From Streptomyces sp. M92 (GTDB lineage: Bacteria > Actinomycetota > Actinomycetes > Streptomycetales > Streptomycetaceae), in assembly GCF_028473745.1 (NCBI RefSeq), contig NZ_CP101137.1, positions 5,704,001 to 5,768,000 of the forward strand: DNA of 64,000 bases, given 5' to 3'. Each line of letters starts with the position of its first letter. Positions within the stretch are counted from its first letter, which is position 1. Made by a program: the position numbers and the translations under genes. The notes beneath the pieces were generated by a model. That model was not told the origin of the DNA and did not search any database. It worked only from the letters and a program-made list of their open reading frames with translations. Positions 1 to 7,810 of this stretch are shown here, piece after piece.

Positions 1-1732
1 GGGGCGGCGGCTGCCGCCCTCGTACCGGGCCTTTCTGGCCGCGAGTGACGGGTGGCACGTCGACCAGACGGCCGGGATCTACCGGCTCGGCGGAGTCTCG
101 GACATCGACTGGTTCCAGGATCCGTACGACATGACCTCGCTCTACGAGGAGATGCTGGGCCCCGATCCGAGCAGGGAGGAGACCCTGCTGACCGGGATGT
201 GGAAACGGGCGCTGCGGCTCGAGACGGAGTCCGACATGTCACACGCCTTGCTCGACCCTGGCGACACCGATCGGGACGGCGAGTGGGCGCTGTACGTCTA
301 CCGCGGCTGGGACGGTGAGCTGCCGGACCGTTACCCGTCGTTCCGCGCGTACATGGAGGCCATGTACCGCGGCTTCCACTCCGGCCGGGCGGACAGGCCC
401 GGCTTCGTGAACGCCACCACGCGCGCTCAGGACGCCAACGTGGAGGAGGCCCGTCGGCTGGCCCTGCGTGGACGGTACGAGGATGCCCTGCCCCGGCTCG
501 AGGAGGCGCTGTCCTTCGGACGGCCGCGAAGCGCGGTCCTGCTGCACCAGATCCGGCACCTCCTGGACCCGCGCGGCTCGTTCGGTTACGGCGGCCTGGC
601 GGCGGACCCTCGCTACCTGTCGGAGGTCCTGCCCGTGGAGGCCATGAGTCCGGCGAGCGGCACATGGCGGCTGGGGGACGACCACTGGCTGGGGATGATG
701 GCCGCCCGCGGGGTGGCCCGGGGGACCGCCGAGGCCGTACTGCGGGCGATGCGCGAGGGCACTCACCGCTACGCGCCTCCCGGCCCCTGGGGCGGAGCCG
801 TCGCCGAGGCCAGGCAGCAGGCCTTGTGGGGCGCGGGCGACGCGGCGTGGCGGCTGCTGCGGGACGCGTTCCCTGCGTGGGAGGCGCCGGGCCCCCTGTT
901 GATCGCCCCGATCGGGCTGCTGGCCGATCCGGTACTGGGTCCGCTGGTCACGCCCGAACGGGGGCGCGAGCTCCTCGGAACACCGCGAGCCGGGCAGACG
1001 GGGCCCGCTCCCGAGCCGGTGCCCGATCTCGACCCGCCGGGCCTCAGTTGGCTGACCGGCCTCGGTGCGGACCGGCGGCCGTTCGACGGCTACCGCTGTG
1101 TCTGGGCCGACGCGACCGACCCGACCCGCCTGCCGTCCCTGATCGGCGAGGACGGCGCCGAACTGAGCGCACCGGTGGAGCCGCGAACGGCTTCCTGGCG
1201 GGCGCCCAAGCCCCATGAACGCGAGGGTGTGGAGCTCTGGGAGGACCGGGCCGTCGTCGCCGTCGGCCGCACGGGCGAAGGGTGGGCCTTCGCATTCGAC
1301 GGCCACTCCCGCCACCGCCTGGACGAACGGTTCGTGTCCCCCGCAGCGGCCGCGTCCCTCTCCGGCCGCGCGGTCGTGGTGTGGCGCGAGCCGACGCCCC
1401 CTTCTCCGCCCGACCGGCCGGCCGCGTTCCACCTTTCGGTGGCCGAACACGGCGAGGAACTTTACGCCTTCACCGTACGAGGCACGCAGATCCAGCGTTC
1501 CGGCGCGATACCGAAAGCCCTGGAACCCGCACACCTGTTCCGCCCAGCGGACACCGAGCTGGACGGCGAACTGCGCGTACTGGAGGCCCTGCACACTGAA
1601 CTCGGCCTCTCCCTCCCCCGCTTCGCGCTGACCCGGGGCAGGCTCCGCACCTTCACCACCCGGTCATGGACGCGGGCACCACGCGCGGGCGAGGGCTACG
1701 TATACGTCAGCATCGGAGGGCATCCGGCCTGA
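1..1732 (+). CDS. SUKH (SMI1/KNR4) domain protein, 5' partial
   Basis: The reading frame is open from base 2 to the stop at 1730-1732, so the gene begins outside the window; 576 residues are visible. The first visible residues, RRLPPSYRAFLAASDGW, followed by an IYRLGGVSDIDWF-like segment, are the hallmark of the SUKH/SMI1-KNR4 fold. An internal ATG at 131 would cut this domain in half, so it is not the start. The remaining ~500 residues look like a long C-terminal extension with no motif I recognise. SUKH proteins are often immunity proteins against polymorphic toxins, but many Streptomyces members have no known partner, and no toxin is visible here because the upstream side is cut off. Family call fairly sure; role unknown. 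Confidence 0.8.
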   Translation, partial: GRRLPPSYRAFLAASDGWHVDQTAGIYRLGGVSDIDWFQDPYDMTSLYEEMLGPDPSREETLLTGMWKRALRLETESDMSHALLDPGDTDRDGEWALYVYRGWDGELPDRYPSFRAYMEAMYRGFHSGRADRPGFVNATTRAQDANVEEARRLALRGRYEDALPRLEEALSFGRPRSAVLLHQIRHLLDPRGSFGYGGLAADPRYLSEVLPVEAMSPASGTWRLGDDHWLGMMAARGVARGTAEAVLRAMREGTHRYAPPGPWGGAVAEARQQALWGAGDAAWRLLRDAFPAWEAPGPLLIAPIGLLADPVLGPLVTPERGRELLGTPRAGQTGPAPEPVPDLDPPGLSWLTGLGADRRPFDGYRCVWADATDPTRLPSLIGEDGAELSAPVEPRTASWRAPKPHEREGVELWEDRAVVAVGRTGEGWAFAFDGHSRHRLDERFVSPAAAASLSGRAVVVWREPTPPSPPDRPAAFHLSVAEHGEELYAFTVRGTQIQRSGAIPKALEPAHLFRPADTELDGELRVLEALHTELGLSLPRFALTRGRLRTFTTRSWTRAPRAGEGYVYVSIGGHPA

Positions 1733-1884
1733 GCGGGGTTCGGGAGACGGGTCCACCGGCGCCCGCGACGTCCGGGCCGTGTCCGTCTCACCGCATGTGC
1801 CGTAGCGACTCCTCCCTCACCGGAGCGGACAGGCGAGGCAGACCTGCCGCCCCTGTCGACCGTCCGAGGAAGGGTGCGCGTGGG

Positions 1885-2870
1885 TCACTGGAGCAGCTCG
1901 GCCTTGTGACGGGCCGCGATCACGCTGCGGAAGGGGAACGTCACTAGCAGCGCGATCGCGATGAGCAGTCCGCTGACCCACAGCGGTCCGAGCTCTCCCA
2001 GGGCGGTGTCGAGAGCGGTCGCTGCGATGAGCGGTCCGACCGCGGCGCCGATATTGAAAGCCGCGGTCGCGTAGGAACCGGCCATGGTGGGTGCTCCTGT
2101 CGCCTCGTACAGGACCCGCGTGATCAGGGTGCTGCCCAGTGCGAACCACAGCGCGCCTTGCAGGAACACCAGGAGGAGCAGGGCGGCCGGCTGCTCGGCC
2201 GTGACAGCCAGGGCGGGCCAGCCGAGGAGCAGCAGCGGGCCGCCGAGCATGACGACCAGGTCGGGACGGTGGTCGGACACTCGTCCGGCCACGGTGATAC
2301 CGACGAAGGACCCCGGACCGAAGAGCACCGCAACGACCGATGCCCACAGATCGCTCAGACCGGCGGTGCCGGTCACGATCGGCGCGAGGAAGGTGAAACT
2401 CGCGAAGGTCGCCGCGTTCACCAGAGCACCGAGCAGCATCACGAGGGCCAGGCGTGGGCTCCTGAGCTGTGCGAACTCCGCTCGCAGCGCCGGCGCGGGC
2501 GACTCGGCTCCCCGCGCGGGGCCGGCCGGGATGCCCTTGAGGATGCCGATGGCCGCGGGCAGGCAGAGGGCGGCGACGGCCCAGAAAGTGGCCCGCCAGC
2601 CGAGCATGGTGCCGGTCAGGGCCACGGCGAGGAACCCCGCATTCGCAAGCGCCGCGACCACCCGGGTGGCGAACAGTACCGCGAAGTTCGTGGTGGTGGC
2701 GCCCAGGGCGTGCGCCGCCGCGCATACGAGGACGAACCCGAGGAGAGTGGACCGTGCGGGCCAGTTGCGGGCGAGCCCGGCCATCAGCGGTGCGCCGACG
2801 ACCATGCCGATCGCGAAGGCCGACGTGAGTGTGCCCGACGTCCCGACCGTCACGTCGTCTGGGGGAAGTA
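1885..2870 (-). pseudogene. Deleted CmlR/Cmx-like MFS efflux gene
   Basis: From about 2853 down to the stop at 1885 the minus strand encodes an MFS transporter closely resembling actinobacterial chloramphenicol exporters (VTVGTSGTLTSAFAIGM, then GSTLITRVLYEATGAPTMAG near the C-terminus). Two parts are missing compared with the family as I remember it. The first transmembrane helix before VTVG is replaced by Arg/Thr-rich nonsense. About 35-40 residues are also absent in frame around 2600-2615, where AVALT runs directly into GTMLGWRATFW. That gap removes the helix carrying the antiporter motif. The frame upstream to 3168 is open only because of a hexanucleotide repeat. Most likely a dead gene. 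Confidence 0.75.
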
Positions 2871-3050
2871 TCCACTCGCCGCAATACCCGCATCGACAGC
2901 CGACCGCCGAGACGGCACGACGGCCCGTCGTCAAGGGCACACTCGACAGCCCGGTGAAAACGCCGATGGCACTGACCACCACGGGGTTCCGACATGGCCG
3001 CATGGGCCAGGTGCCGGGCCGGAGGCTGATTCCTCGACGGCTGCTCGCCC

Positions 3051-3085
3051 GAGTGCGAGTGCGAGTGCGAGTGCGAGTGCGAGTG
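3051..3085. repeat. GAGTGC hexanucleotide tandem repeat
   Basis: Five perfect GAGTGC units run from 3051 to 3080 and are followed by a partial sixth (GAGTG, 3081-3085). The tract lies between the broken MFS gene and the secreted-protein gene, about 100 bases upstream of the latter's start. Such tracts can change length by slippage. Confidence 0.9.
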
Positions 3086-3188
3086 GCAGAGGATCTGCCG
3101 TCGCGTGCAACCCCCGGGCAGACAATGGGAGTAGGAGTGGGTGGAGAGGCGCCCTCCGGTCCAATCACCCACTTCCCGTAGGAGCAAC

Positions 3189-3878
3189 GTGTCCAGCAGC
3201 TTCAAGAAGCTCGCGGTCGCCGTCGCAGCGGCCGCCATCGTGGTCAGTACACCGGTAGCCGGTGCCTGGGCTGCCGACGAGGTGTCTGGTGAGGTCTCCG
3301 GCAAGGGGCTGCAGACGCAGTCGGCCACCCAGAGTGAGCAGCACCCGGCTCGGCACGCGCAGGACGAGGATCAGCGGACGGTGGCCCGTACCGTGGGCTC
3401 CGGCAGCGTCGACGGCAAGGAGTGGTCGGTGACGCTGCAGTTCTATCCCACGGTTCCGGAGGACTTCCCCACCGCCGAGCGGACCTCCGGCCCCGGTGAC
3501 TCCCGGCCCGAGAATCCCTCGTTGCTCTGTCAGCGGGTGTTCATCGGCGGGGTCCAGGTCGACCACCAGGCCGGGCCGTGGGCGGGCTGCTCCGTCGTGG
3601 ACGGCCGGGACGACTTCGTCCAGGGCGCCGGGCTGCACGGCCTGACCGACAAGGGCACGGCCGGGACCCGGATCTTCGTCGGCAACCCTGCCTCGGGCAC
3701 GGCCACGGCCCGGTTGACGCTCGACGACGGTACGGTCCGCACCGCTGAGGTGGTGACGCTGGCAGGGACCTCGTACCGTGCGTTCGCCCTGCCCATCGCC
3801 GAAGGGGAGACCATCGCGTCCGTCGACACCTTCGACGGACAGGGCAACCGGCTGACCCACGAGACGTACTGGGACTGA
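3189..3878 (+). CDS. Secreted protein sharing a domain with the downstream anti-sigma-like protein
   Basis: Start chosen at GTG 3189, four bases after GGAG at 3181-3184; this gives a clean signal peptide (basic SSSFKKL, then an Ala/Val-rich core ending GAWAADE). The ORF could extend upstream to 3141 but then has no signal peptide at its start. The mature protein has a polar linker (about residues 33-68), then a domain of about 160 residues beginning SVDGKEWSVTLQF and ending RLTHETYWD. It contains two cysteines (LLCQR and AGCSV) that could form a disulfide outside the cell. The nucleotide sequence of this domain recurs at 4887-5368 inside the membrane protein. A strong hairpin follows the stop. 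I do not recognise the domain; function unknown. It may titrate, mimic or present the same ligand as the membrane protein. Confidence 0.85.
   Translation: MSSSFKKLAVAVAAAAIVVSTPVAGAWAADEVSGEVSGKGLQTQSATQSEQHPARHAQDEDQRTVARTVGSGSVDGKEWSVTLQFYPTVPEDFPTAERTSGPGDSRPENPSLLCQRVFIGGVQVDHQAGPWAGCSVVDGRDDFVQGAGLHGLTDKGTAGTRIFVGNPASGTATARLTLDDGTVRTAEVVTLAGTSYRAFALPIAEGETIASVDTFDGQGNRLTHETYWD
3397..3878 (+). repeat. Copy 1 of a 482-bp near-identical direct duplication
   Basis: This block encodes the C-terminal domain of the secreted protein and aligns without gaps to 4887-5368. By hand I count about 17 mismatches in 482 bases, clustered in a few spots, with runs of roughly 100 identical bases between them. 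Most mismatches change the amino acid (Ser/Asn, Tyr/His, Glu/Asp, Gly/Ser, Thr/Val, Ala/Ser, Ala/Pro). Confidence 0.95.
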
Positions 3879-3888
3879 CCCGTCTGCC

Positions 3889-3923
3889 CCGGTCCCCGGG
3901 TGCCGCCGGCATCCGGGGACCGG
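3889..3923 (+). terminator. Strong hairpin between secreted-protein and sigma genes
   Basis: CCGGTCCCCGG at 3889-3899 pairs perfectly with CCGGGGACCGG at 3913-3923. A second inner stem, TGCC/GGCA around GCC, lies between them. It starts 11 bases after the stop of the secreted-protein gene and ends 45 bases before the sigma factor start, so it probably terminates or attenuates transcription between them. There is no clear U-tract, as is common in Streptomyces. Confidence 0.7.
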
Positions 3924-3968
3924 TCCGTACCGCCTGCCCGCCCACACACCCGCAGGGACAGACTCTTC

Positions 3969-4502
3969 GTGCACATCGGACCGGCCCTCGCTGCCGAAGA
4001 CGATTTCACGGCCTTCGCCTCGGCCTACTGGAGCCGCCTGGTCAGGACCGCCTACATGCTGACCGGTGATTTCCATGAAGCGGAAGACCTGGTGCAAACG
4101 ACGCTGATCAAGGTGTACGCGCGGTGGGGCCGGGTTCGGCGGGAGGACGCCGACGCCTATGTGCGGCGCGCCCTGGTGAACAACAACCGCAGCCGCCACC
4201 GCCGCAGACGGGTCGCCCATCTGCTCACCCCTCTGCTTCCGGACCGTCCGCAGCGGTCCGGTGAGGCCGAACGTCTGGAGGAGCGCGACGTGCTGATGGA
4301 GGCCCTGGCCGAACTGCCCGAACGGCAACGAGCCGTGGTCGTCCTCCGCTACTGGGAGGACCTCGGGGCGGACGAGGTGGCACGGACGCTGGGCTGCTCG
4401 CCCGGTACGGTCAAGAGCCAGGCTTCGCGTGCTCTGGCCAAGCTGCGGGCGCACCCAGCCCTGGCAGCGCACGGCCGCGCGGATCTCGGAGGCGCCGCAT
4501 GA
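3969..4502 (+). CDS. SigE-family ECF RNA polymerase sigma factor
   Basis: A 177-residue ECF sigma factor. Region 2 is near residues 12-80 (FTAFASAYWSRLVRTAYML, then EAEDLVQTTLIKVYARW). Region 4 is near residues 110-165 (LPERQRAVVVLRYWEDLGAD, then GCSPGTVKSQASRALAKL, the helix-turn-helix for -35 recognition). GTG at 3969 is preceded by AGGGA at 3954-3958; the frame is open further upstream but has no better site. The stop overlaps the next gene's start as ATGA (4499-4502), so sigma factor and membrane protein are translationally coupled, the usual sigma/anti-sigma arrangement. Its targets may include the secreted-protein gene. Confidence 0.93.
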   Translation: MHIGPALAAEDDFTAFASAYWSRLVRTAYMLTGDFHEAEDLVQTTLIKVYARWGRVRREDADAYVRRALVNNNRSRHRRRRVAHLLTPLLPDRPQRSGEAERLEERDVLMEALAELPERQRAVVVLRYWEDLGADEVARTLGCSPGTVKSQASRALAKLRAHPALAAHGRADLGGAA

Positions 4503-5368
4503 CCGCCTCCCACACACCCGGCGGGCGATCAGCCGCCCCAAGGACCCCGGGCGCCTCGGGCGCTTCCGTGCCGGACGGGCTCGGCCCCCTGCACGCCGCC
4601 GATTCCGCACCGGACGTGCGACACGCGCTGGCCCGGGCGGCCGGGCGGACAGCGCCCGGACCAGCACCTGTGCAGGCCATCCTGGACGGTGCCCGTGCCC
4701 GGAGGGCGCGCCGCACCATCGTGTCCGCGGCGGCCGGGACGCTGGTGGCCGCGGTCACGGCGGCCGTCGTCCTGCCGCTGCTGACCGACCGGCCGCCGGA
4801 CGACGGCCCGCCCCTCGCGGCCTCGTCCCCCTCCGTCTCACCGGCCCCCGACGCCTTGGGGGCCGGAGTACGCAGCCGGGTGATCCGCTCCGGCAACGTC
4901 GACGGCAAGGAGTGGTCGGTGACGCTGCAGTTCCATCCCACGGTTCCGGAGGACTTCCCCACCGCCGACCGAACCTCCGGCCCCGGTGACTCCCGGCCCG
5001 AGAATCCCTCGTTGCTCTGTCAGCGCGTGTTCATCGGCGGGGTCCAGGTCGACCACCAGGCCGGGCCGTGGGCGGGCTGCTCCGTCGTGGACGGCCGGGA
5101 CGACTTCGTCCAGGGCGCCGGGCTGCACAGCCTGTCGGACAAGGGGGTGTCCGGGACCCGGATCTTCGTCGGCAACCCTGCCTCGGGCACGGCCACGGCC
5201 CGGTTGACGCTCGACGACGGTACGGTCCGCACCGCTGAGGTGGTGGCACTCCCGGGGACCTCGTACCGTGCGTTCGCCCTGCCCATCGCCGAAGGGGAGA
5301 CCATCGCGTCCGTCGACACCTTCGACGGACAGGGCAACCGGCTGACCCACGAGACGTACTGGGACTGA
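4499..5368 (+). CDS. Single-pass membrane protein, probable anti-sigma partner, with duplicated extracellular domain
   Basis: A 289-residue protein coupled to the sigma factor by a 4-base overlap. Residues 1-75 are a polar cytoplasmic part, followed by basic ARARRARR, one transmembrane helix (about 79-100, IVSAAAGTLVAAVTAAVVLP), a Pro/Ser-rich linker, then from about residue 130 the same ~160-residue domain as the secreted protein upstream. No zinc-binding HxxxCxxC anti-sigma motif is visible, so the anti-sigma role is inferred from position and topology. The outside domain would sense a signal, and the soluble copy of that domain could compete with it or bind it. Confidence 0.88.
   Translation: MTASHTPGGRSAAPRTPGASGASVPDGLGPLHAADSAPDVRHALARAAGRTAPGPAPVQAILDGARARRARRTIVSAAAGTLVAAVTAAVVLPLLTDRPPDDGPPLAASSPSVSPAPDALGAGVRSRVIRSGNVDGKEWSVTLQFHPTVPEDFPTADRTSGPGDSRPENPSLLCQRVFIGGVQVDHQAGPWAGCSVVDGRDDFVQGAGLHSLSDKGVSGTRIFVGNPASGTATARLTLDDGTVRTAEVVALPGTSYRAFALPIAEGETIASVDTFDGQGNRLTHETYWD
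4887..5368 (+). repeat. Copy 2 of the 482-bp direct duplication
   Basis: Gap-free partner of 3397-3878, encoding the extracellular domain of the membrane protein. Both copies end at the same codon (TYWD-stop), so the duplication covers the 3' ends of both genes exactly. The long identical runs suggest recent duplication or continuing gene conversion. Confidence 0.95.
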
Positions 5369-5440
5369 AAGGTGAGGTCGGAAGGCGGGTCGTCCGCGTA
5401 CCCCTCGGCGTGCACGCGCGTGTCGGCATGCATGTCCGGG

Positions 5441-5615
5441 GCCGCCGTGGGCCACCTGCGTCAGGCGGCCGGCCTCGATCCGGACAACCCACGGCCTGCG
5501 GGAGGCTCCGGGCCAACAACTCGACGTCTACCAGGCCGAGCCCGGCAGCCCCGACGCCCAGGCCCTCGACCTGCTCGGCTTCGTCCACGCCACATCGGGT
5601 CAAGCCGCCCCGTAG
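5441..5615 (+). pseudogene. C-terminal remnant of an MmyB-type XRE regulator
   Basis: Frame 2 from 5441 reads AAVGHLRQAAGLDPDNPR, and a different frame ending at TAG 5613-5615 reads LDVYQAEPGSPDAQALDLL. Both are signature segments of the MmyB-like ligand-binding domain at the end of Streptomyces helix-turn-helix regulators; in the family about 40 residues separate them. The N-terminal HTH domain is absent, so this is a twice-broken tail. Confidence 0.7.
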
Positions 5616-5850
5616 CCGGAAGAGCGCGCCGCGGTGTGCGGCGTCGCGGCGGCCGCGGGGAGTGTGGTCGAACGGCATCGTCGCGTACGACGAGGGCATC
5701 GGCGTCGGCTACCGCTTCCGCCTCGAGGACATGGCCCACGGCATCCGGCACAGGCACCGCCCCGTCGTGCCGCCCCGCGTCCTCGCGGTCCCGGATGAGT
5801 CCCATCCGTCCCGTGGATGACGTCCTCCGTTCACGCCCGGCGGGCCTCGC
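5616..5850. other. Short unassigned stretch
   Basis: The plus strand has an open stretch ending at 5820 (containing YDEGIGVGYRFRLEDMA) that looks like a degraded protein fragment, possibly the C-terminal region of an oxidoreductase, but I cannot place it. No promoter or RNA is evident. Confidence 0.3.
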
Positions 5851-6096
5851 TCAACCCCCGGCCCCCTCGGCCATCCGTCTGCCGACGCGGGCGGCGGTCT
5901 CGCGCAGCCAGATGTGGGCCGCGTCGTGGGTGTGTACCGGGTACCACCACAACGCCTCCCGCAGGGGCACCGCCTCGTAGGGCGGCTCCACCACGCGTAC
6001 GGCGGCGAGCGGGGAGAGGAGCCGGGCGAGGCGGGCCTGGATCAGGGCGATGCGCCGGGTTCCGCTGACCAGCAGCGGCATGATCTGGAAGCTGAC
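5851..6096 (-). pseudogene. C-terminal remnant of a LysR-family regulator
   Basis: About 82 residues on the minus strand ending at 5851 match the end of LysR effector-binding domains: QIMPLLVSGTRRIALIQ, then EAVPLREALWWYPVHTHDAA. The DNA-binding N-terminus is missing; upstream sequence changes abruptly into the fumarylacetoacetate hydrolase remnant on the other strand. Confidence 0.7.
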
Positions 6097-6437
6097 GGCT
6101 TCCTGCGCCTGGCCCTGACCGCCGATGTCAACGGCGAGAAGGTCGGCGAGGACCTGCTGTCCCACATGAGCTGGACCTTCGAGGAGATGACCGCCCACGC
6201 CTCCCGCGGCACCCGCGTCGTACCGGGTGACGTCCTCGGCTCGGGCACCTGCGGCAACGGCGGCTGTCTGGCCGAGCTGTGGGGCCGCCACGGCGAGCAG
6301 ACCCCGCCGCCGCTGATGCCGGCGACACCGTCACTCTGACCGTGGAGGGCATCGGCACCCTCACCAGCACCGTCGTCCCCGGTGTCGAGCCCGTCCGGCT
6401 CCCCGCCGGCCGGCGCCGGCTCCGGGAGCGGCCGTGA
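6076..6437 (+). pseudogene. C-terminal remnant of a fumarylacetoacetate hydrolase-family enzyme
   Basis: The frame ending at 6339 encodes NGEKVGEDLLSHMSWTFEEM and RVVPGDVLGSGTCGNGGCLA, the characteristic C-terminal part of FAH-family hydrolases. The family's next segment (GDTVTLTVEGIGTLT) continues in another frame from 6321 to TGA 6435-6437, so one C has been lost near 6318-6320. The N-terminal half of the enzyme is missing. Two lesions make it non-functional. Confidence 0.8.
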
Positions 6438-6494
6438 GCGACCTGTGCCCCGAGAACCGCAGGTCTGCCCCGCAGGACCGGACCGTCTGACACC

Positions 6495-6968
6495 TCAGAA
6501 GCCTAGGTCGCTCAGGCCGGGGTGGCTGTCAGGACGACGGCCCAGTGGCCAGAAGTACCTGCGGTCCGACGCGGCGATCGGCAGCGTGTTGATGGAGGCG
6601 TGACGGGTGCGCATCAGCCCATGCGCGTCGAACTCCCAGTTCTCGTTGCCGTAAGAGCGGTACCAGTTGCCGGCGTCGTCGCGGTGCTCGTAGGCGAAGC
6701 GCACCGCGATGCGGTCGTCGCCGTACGCCCACAGCTCCTTGATCAGTCGGTAGTCGAGTTCGGTGTTCCACTTGCGGGTCAGCAGCGCGACGATCGCTTC
6801 CCGACCCGTGGCGAACTCCGCACGGTTGCGCCAGCGTGAGTCCGCCGTGTAGCCCAGCGACACCCTCTGCGGATCACGGGAGTTCCACGCGTCCTCCGCG
6901 AGGCGGACCTTCGCGATCGCTGTCTCGCGTGTGAACGGCGGTGCCGGGGGACGTACGGTTTCCGTCAT
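6495..6968 (-). CDS. DUF1348 (NTF2-like) protein
   Basis: A 157-residue NTF2-like protein. TRETAIAKVRLAEDAWNSRD, RWRNRAEFATGREAIVALL and YRSYGNENWEFDAHGLM are typical of DUF1348, a small alpha+beta barrel family of unknown reaction. Start ATG at 6966-6968 lies behind AAGGAG. It is divergently transcribed from the TetR gene across two matching operator palindromes, so it is very likely that regulator's target. Full family length. Confidence 0.88.
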   Translation of the reverse strand: MTETVRPPAPPFTRETAIAKVRLAEDAWNSRDPQRVSLGYTADSRWRNRAEFATGREAIVALLTRKWNTELDYRLIKELWAYGDDRIAVRFAYEHRDDAGNWYRSYGNENWEFDAHGLMRTRHASINTLPIAASDRRYFWPLGRRPDSHPGLSDLGF

Positions 6969-7019
6969 GGTCGCTCCTTGTTCTGGGCTCCCCGTGAGCA
7001 CGGCGATCCCATCCCAGGT

Positions 7020-7068
7020 GAGAACGATCGTTCTCGCTTGTTCTGTAGACTAGAGAACGTTGGTTCTC
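7020..7068. promoter_or_regulatory. Twin TetR operators
   Basis: Two copies of GAGAACNNNNGTTCTC lie at 7020-7035 (spacer GATC, perfectly palindromic) and 7053-7068 (spacer GTTG). They are 33 bp apart, about three helical turns, between the divergent DUF1348 and tetR starts. This is the classic layout for self-regulation plus control of the divergent gene by two TetR dimers on one DNA face. Confidence 0.85.
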
Positions 7069-7084
7069 GCGGCAAGGAGGAGAC

Positions 7085-7675
7085 ATGGCAGACCGCGAAG
7101 CGGCGCGGGAGCAGGCACTCGAGGCTGCCGAGGAGCTCTTCTACAGCCGGGGCATCCAGGCAGTGGGAATGGACGCGGTGCGCAACACCTCGGGCGTGTC
7201 ACTCAAGCGCCTCTACCAGCTGTTCCCCTCCAAGGAGGCACTCGTGCTGCAGTTCCTGCAGCGGCGCGACGAACAGTGGCGGCGGGCCCTCGCCCGCCAC
7301 GTCGACACACACACCGCCCCCGACGACCGGCTGCTCGCCGTGTTCGACTGGCTGCACGCATGGTTCTCCGAACCGGACTACCGCGGGTGCGCCTTCATCA
7401 ACTCCTTCGGAGAGCTCGGCGGCGTCTCCTCCGAGGTCGCCGACCAGGCCCGCCACCACAAGCAGGCCTTCCGTGACTACCTCGCCGGCCTCGTCGCGGC
7501 CGCCGGCCTGCCCACGGACACGACCGACCAGCTCGCCCTTCTGGCCGAGGGCGCCATCACGACGGCCGCGATCACAGGAACGGCGGCGCCGGCCATACAC
7601 GCACGAACGGCCGCGCGCCTGCTCCTGCAGGCCAACGCGCGACACGCCCGGGCCGACTCCGCCGGCCCCCGGTAG
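7085..7675 (+). CDS. TetR/AcrR-family regulator
   Basis: A 196-residue repressor. Its N-terminal HTH (about residues 9-50: EAAEELFYSRGIQAVGMDAV, then GVSLKRLYQLFPSKEALV) is canonical for TetR; the C-terminal ligand domain includes GCAFINSFGELGGVSSEVAD. Start ATG 7085 has a strong AAGGAGG site at 7074-7080. Two GAGAAC/GTTCTC palindromes sit just upstream, so it probably represses itself and the divergent DUF1348 gene. The ligand is unknown. Confidence 0.92.
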   Translation: MADREAAREQALEAAEELFYSRGIQAVGMDAVRNTSGVSLKRLYQLFPSKEALVLQFLQRRDEQWRRALARHVDTHTAPDDRLLAVFDWLHAWFSEPDYRGCAFINSFGELGGVSSEVADQARHHKQAFRDYLAGLVAAAGLPTDTTDQLALLAEGAITTAAITGTAAPAIHARTAARLLLQANARHARADSAGPR

Positions 7676-7810
7676 GACGGGCCCATCCGCACACCGTCCG
7701 CAGTTCGTCGACTCATCGTGCCGCCCACACCCATGCCCAGCGCCCTTCCCACTTCGGCAGGGCAGGCGTGAAACGGCCGCGCACCGGGCTCCCGGGCCGG
7801 CGCACGGGGT

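Noticed and set aside
3053..3090. Arg/Thr repeat (RTRTRTRT) as a real N-terminal domain of the MFS protein
   Set aside because: It is only the translation of the GAGTGC microsatellite; no MFS family member has such a leader.
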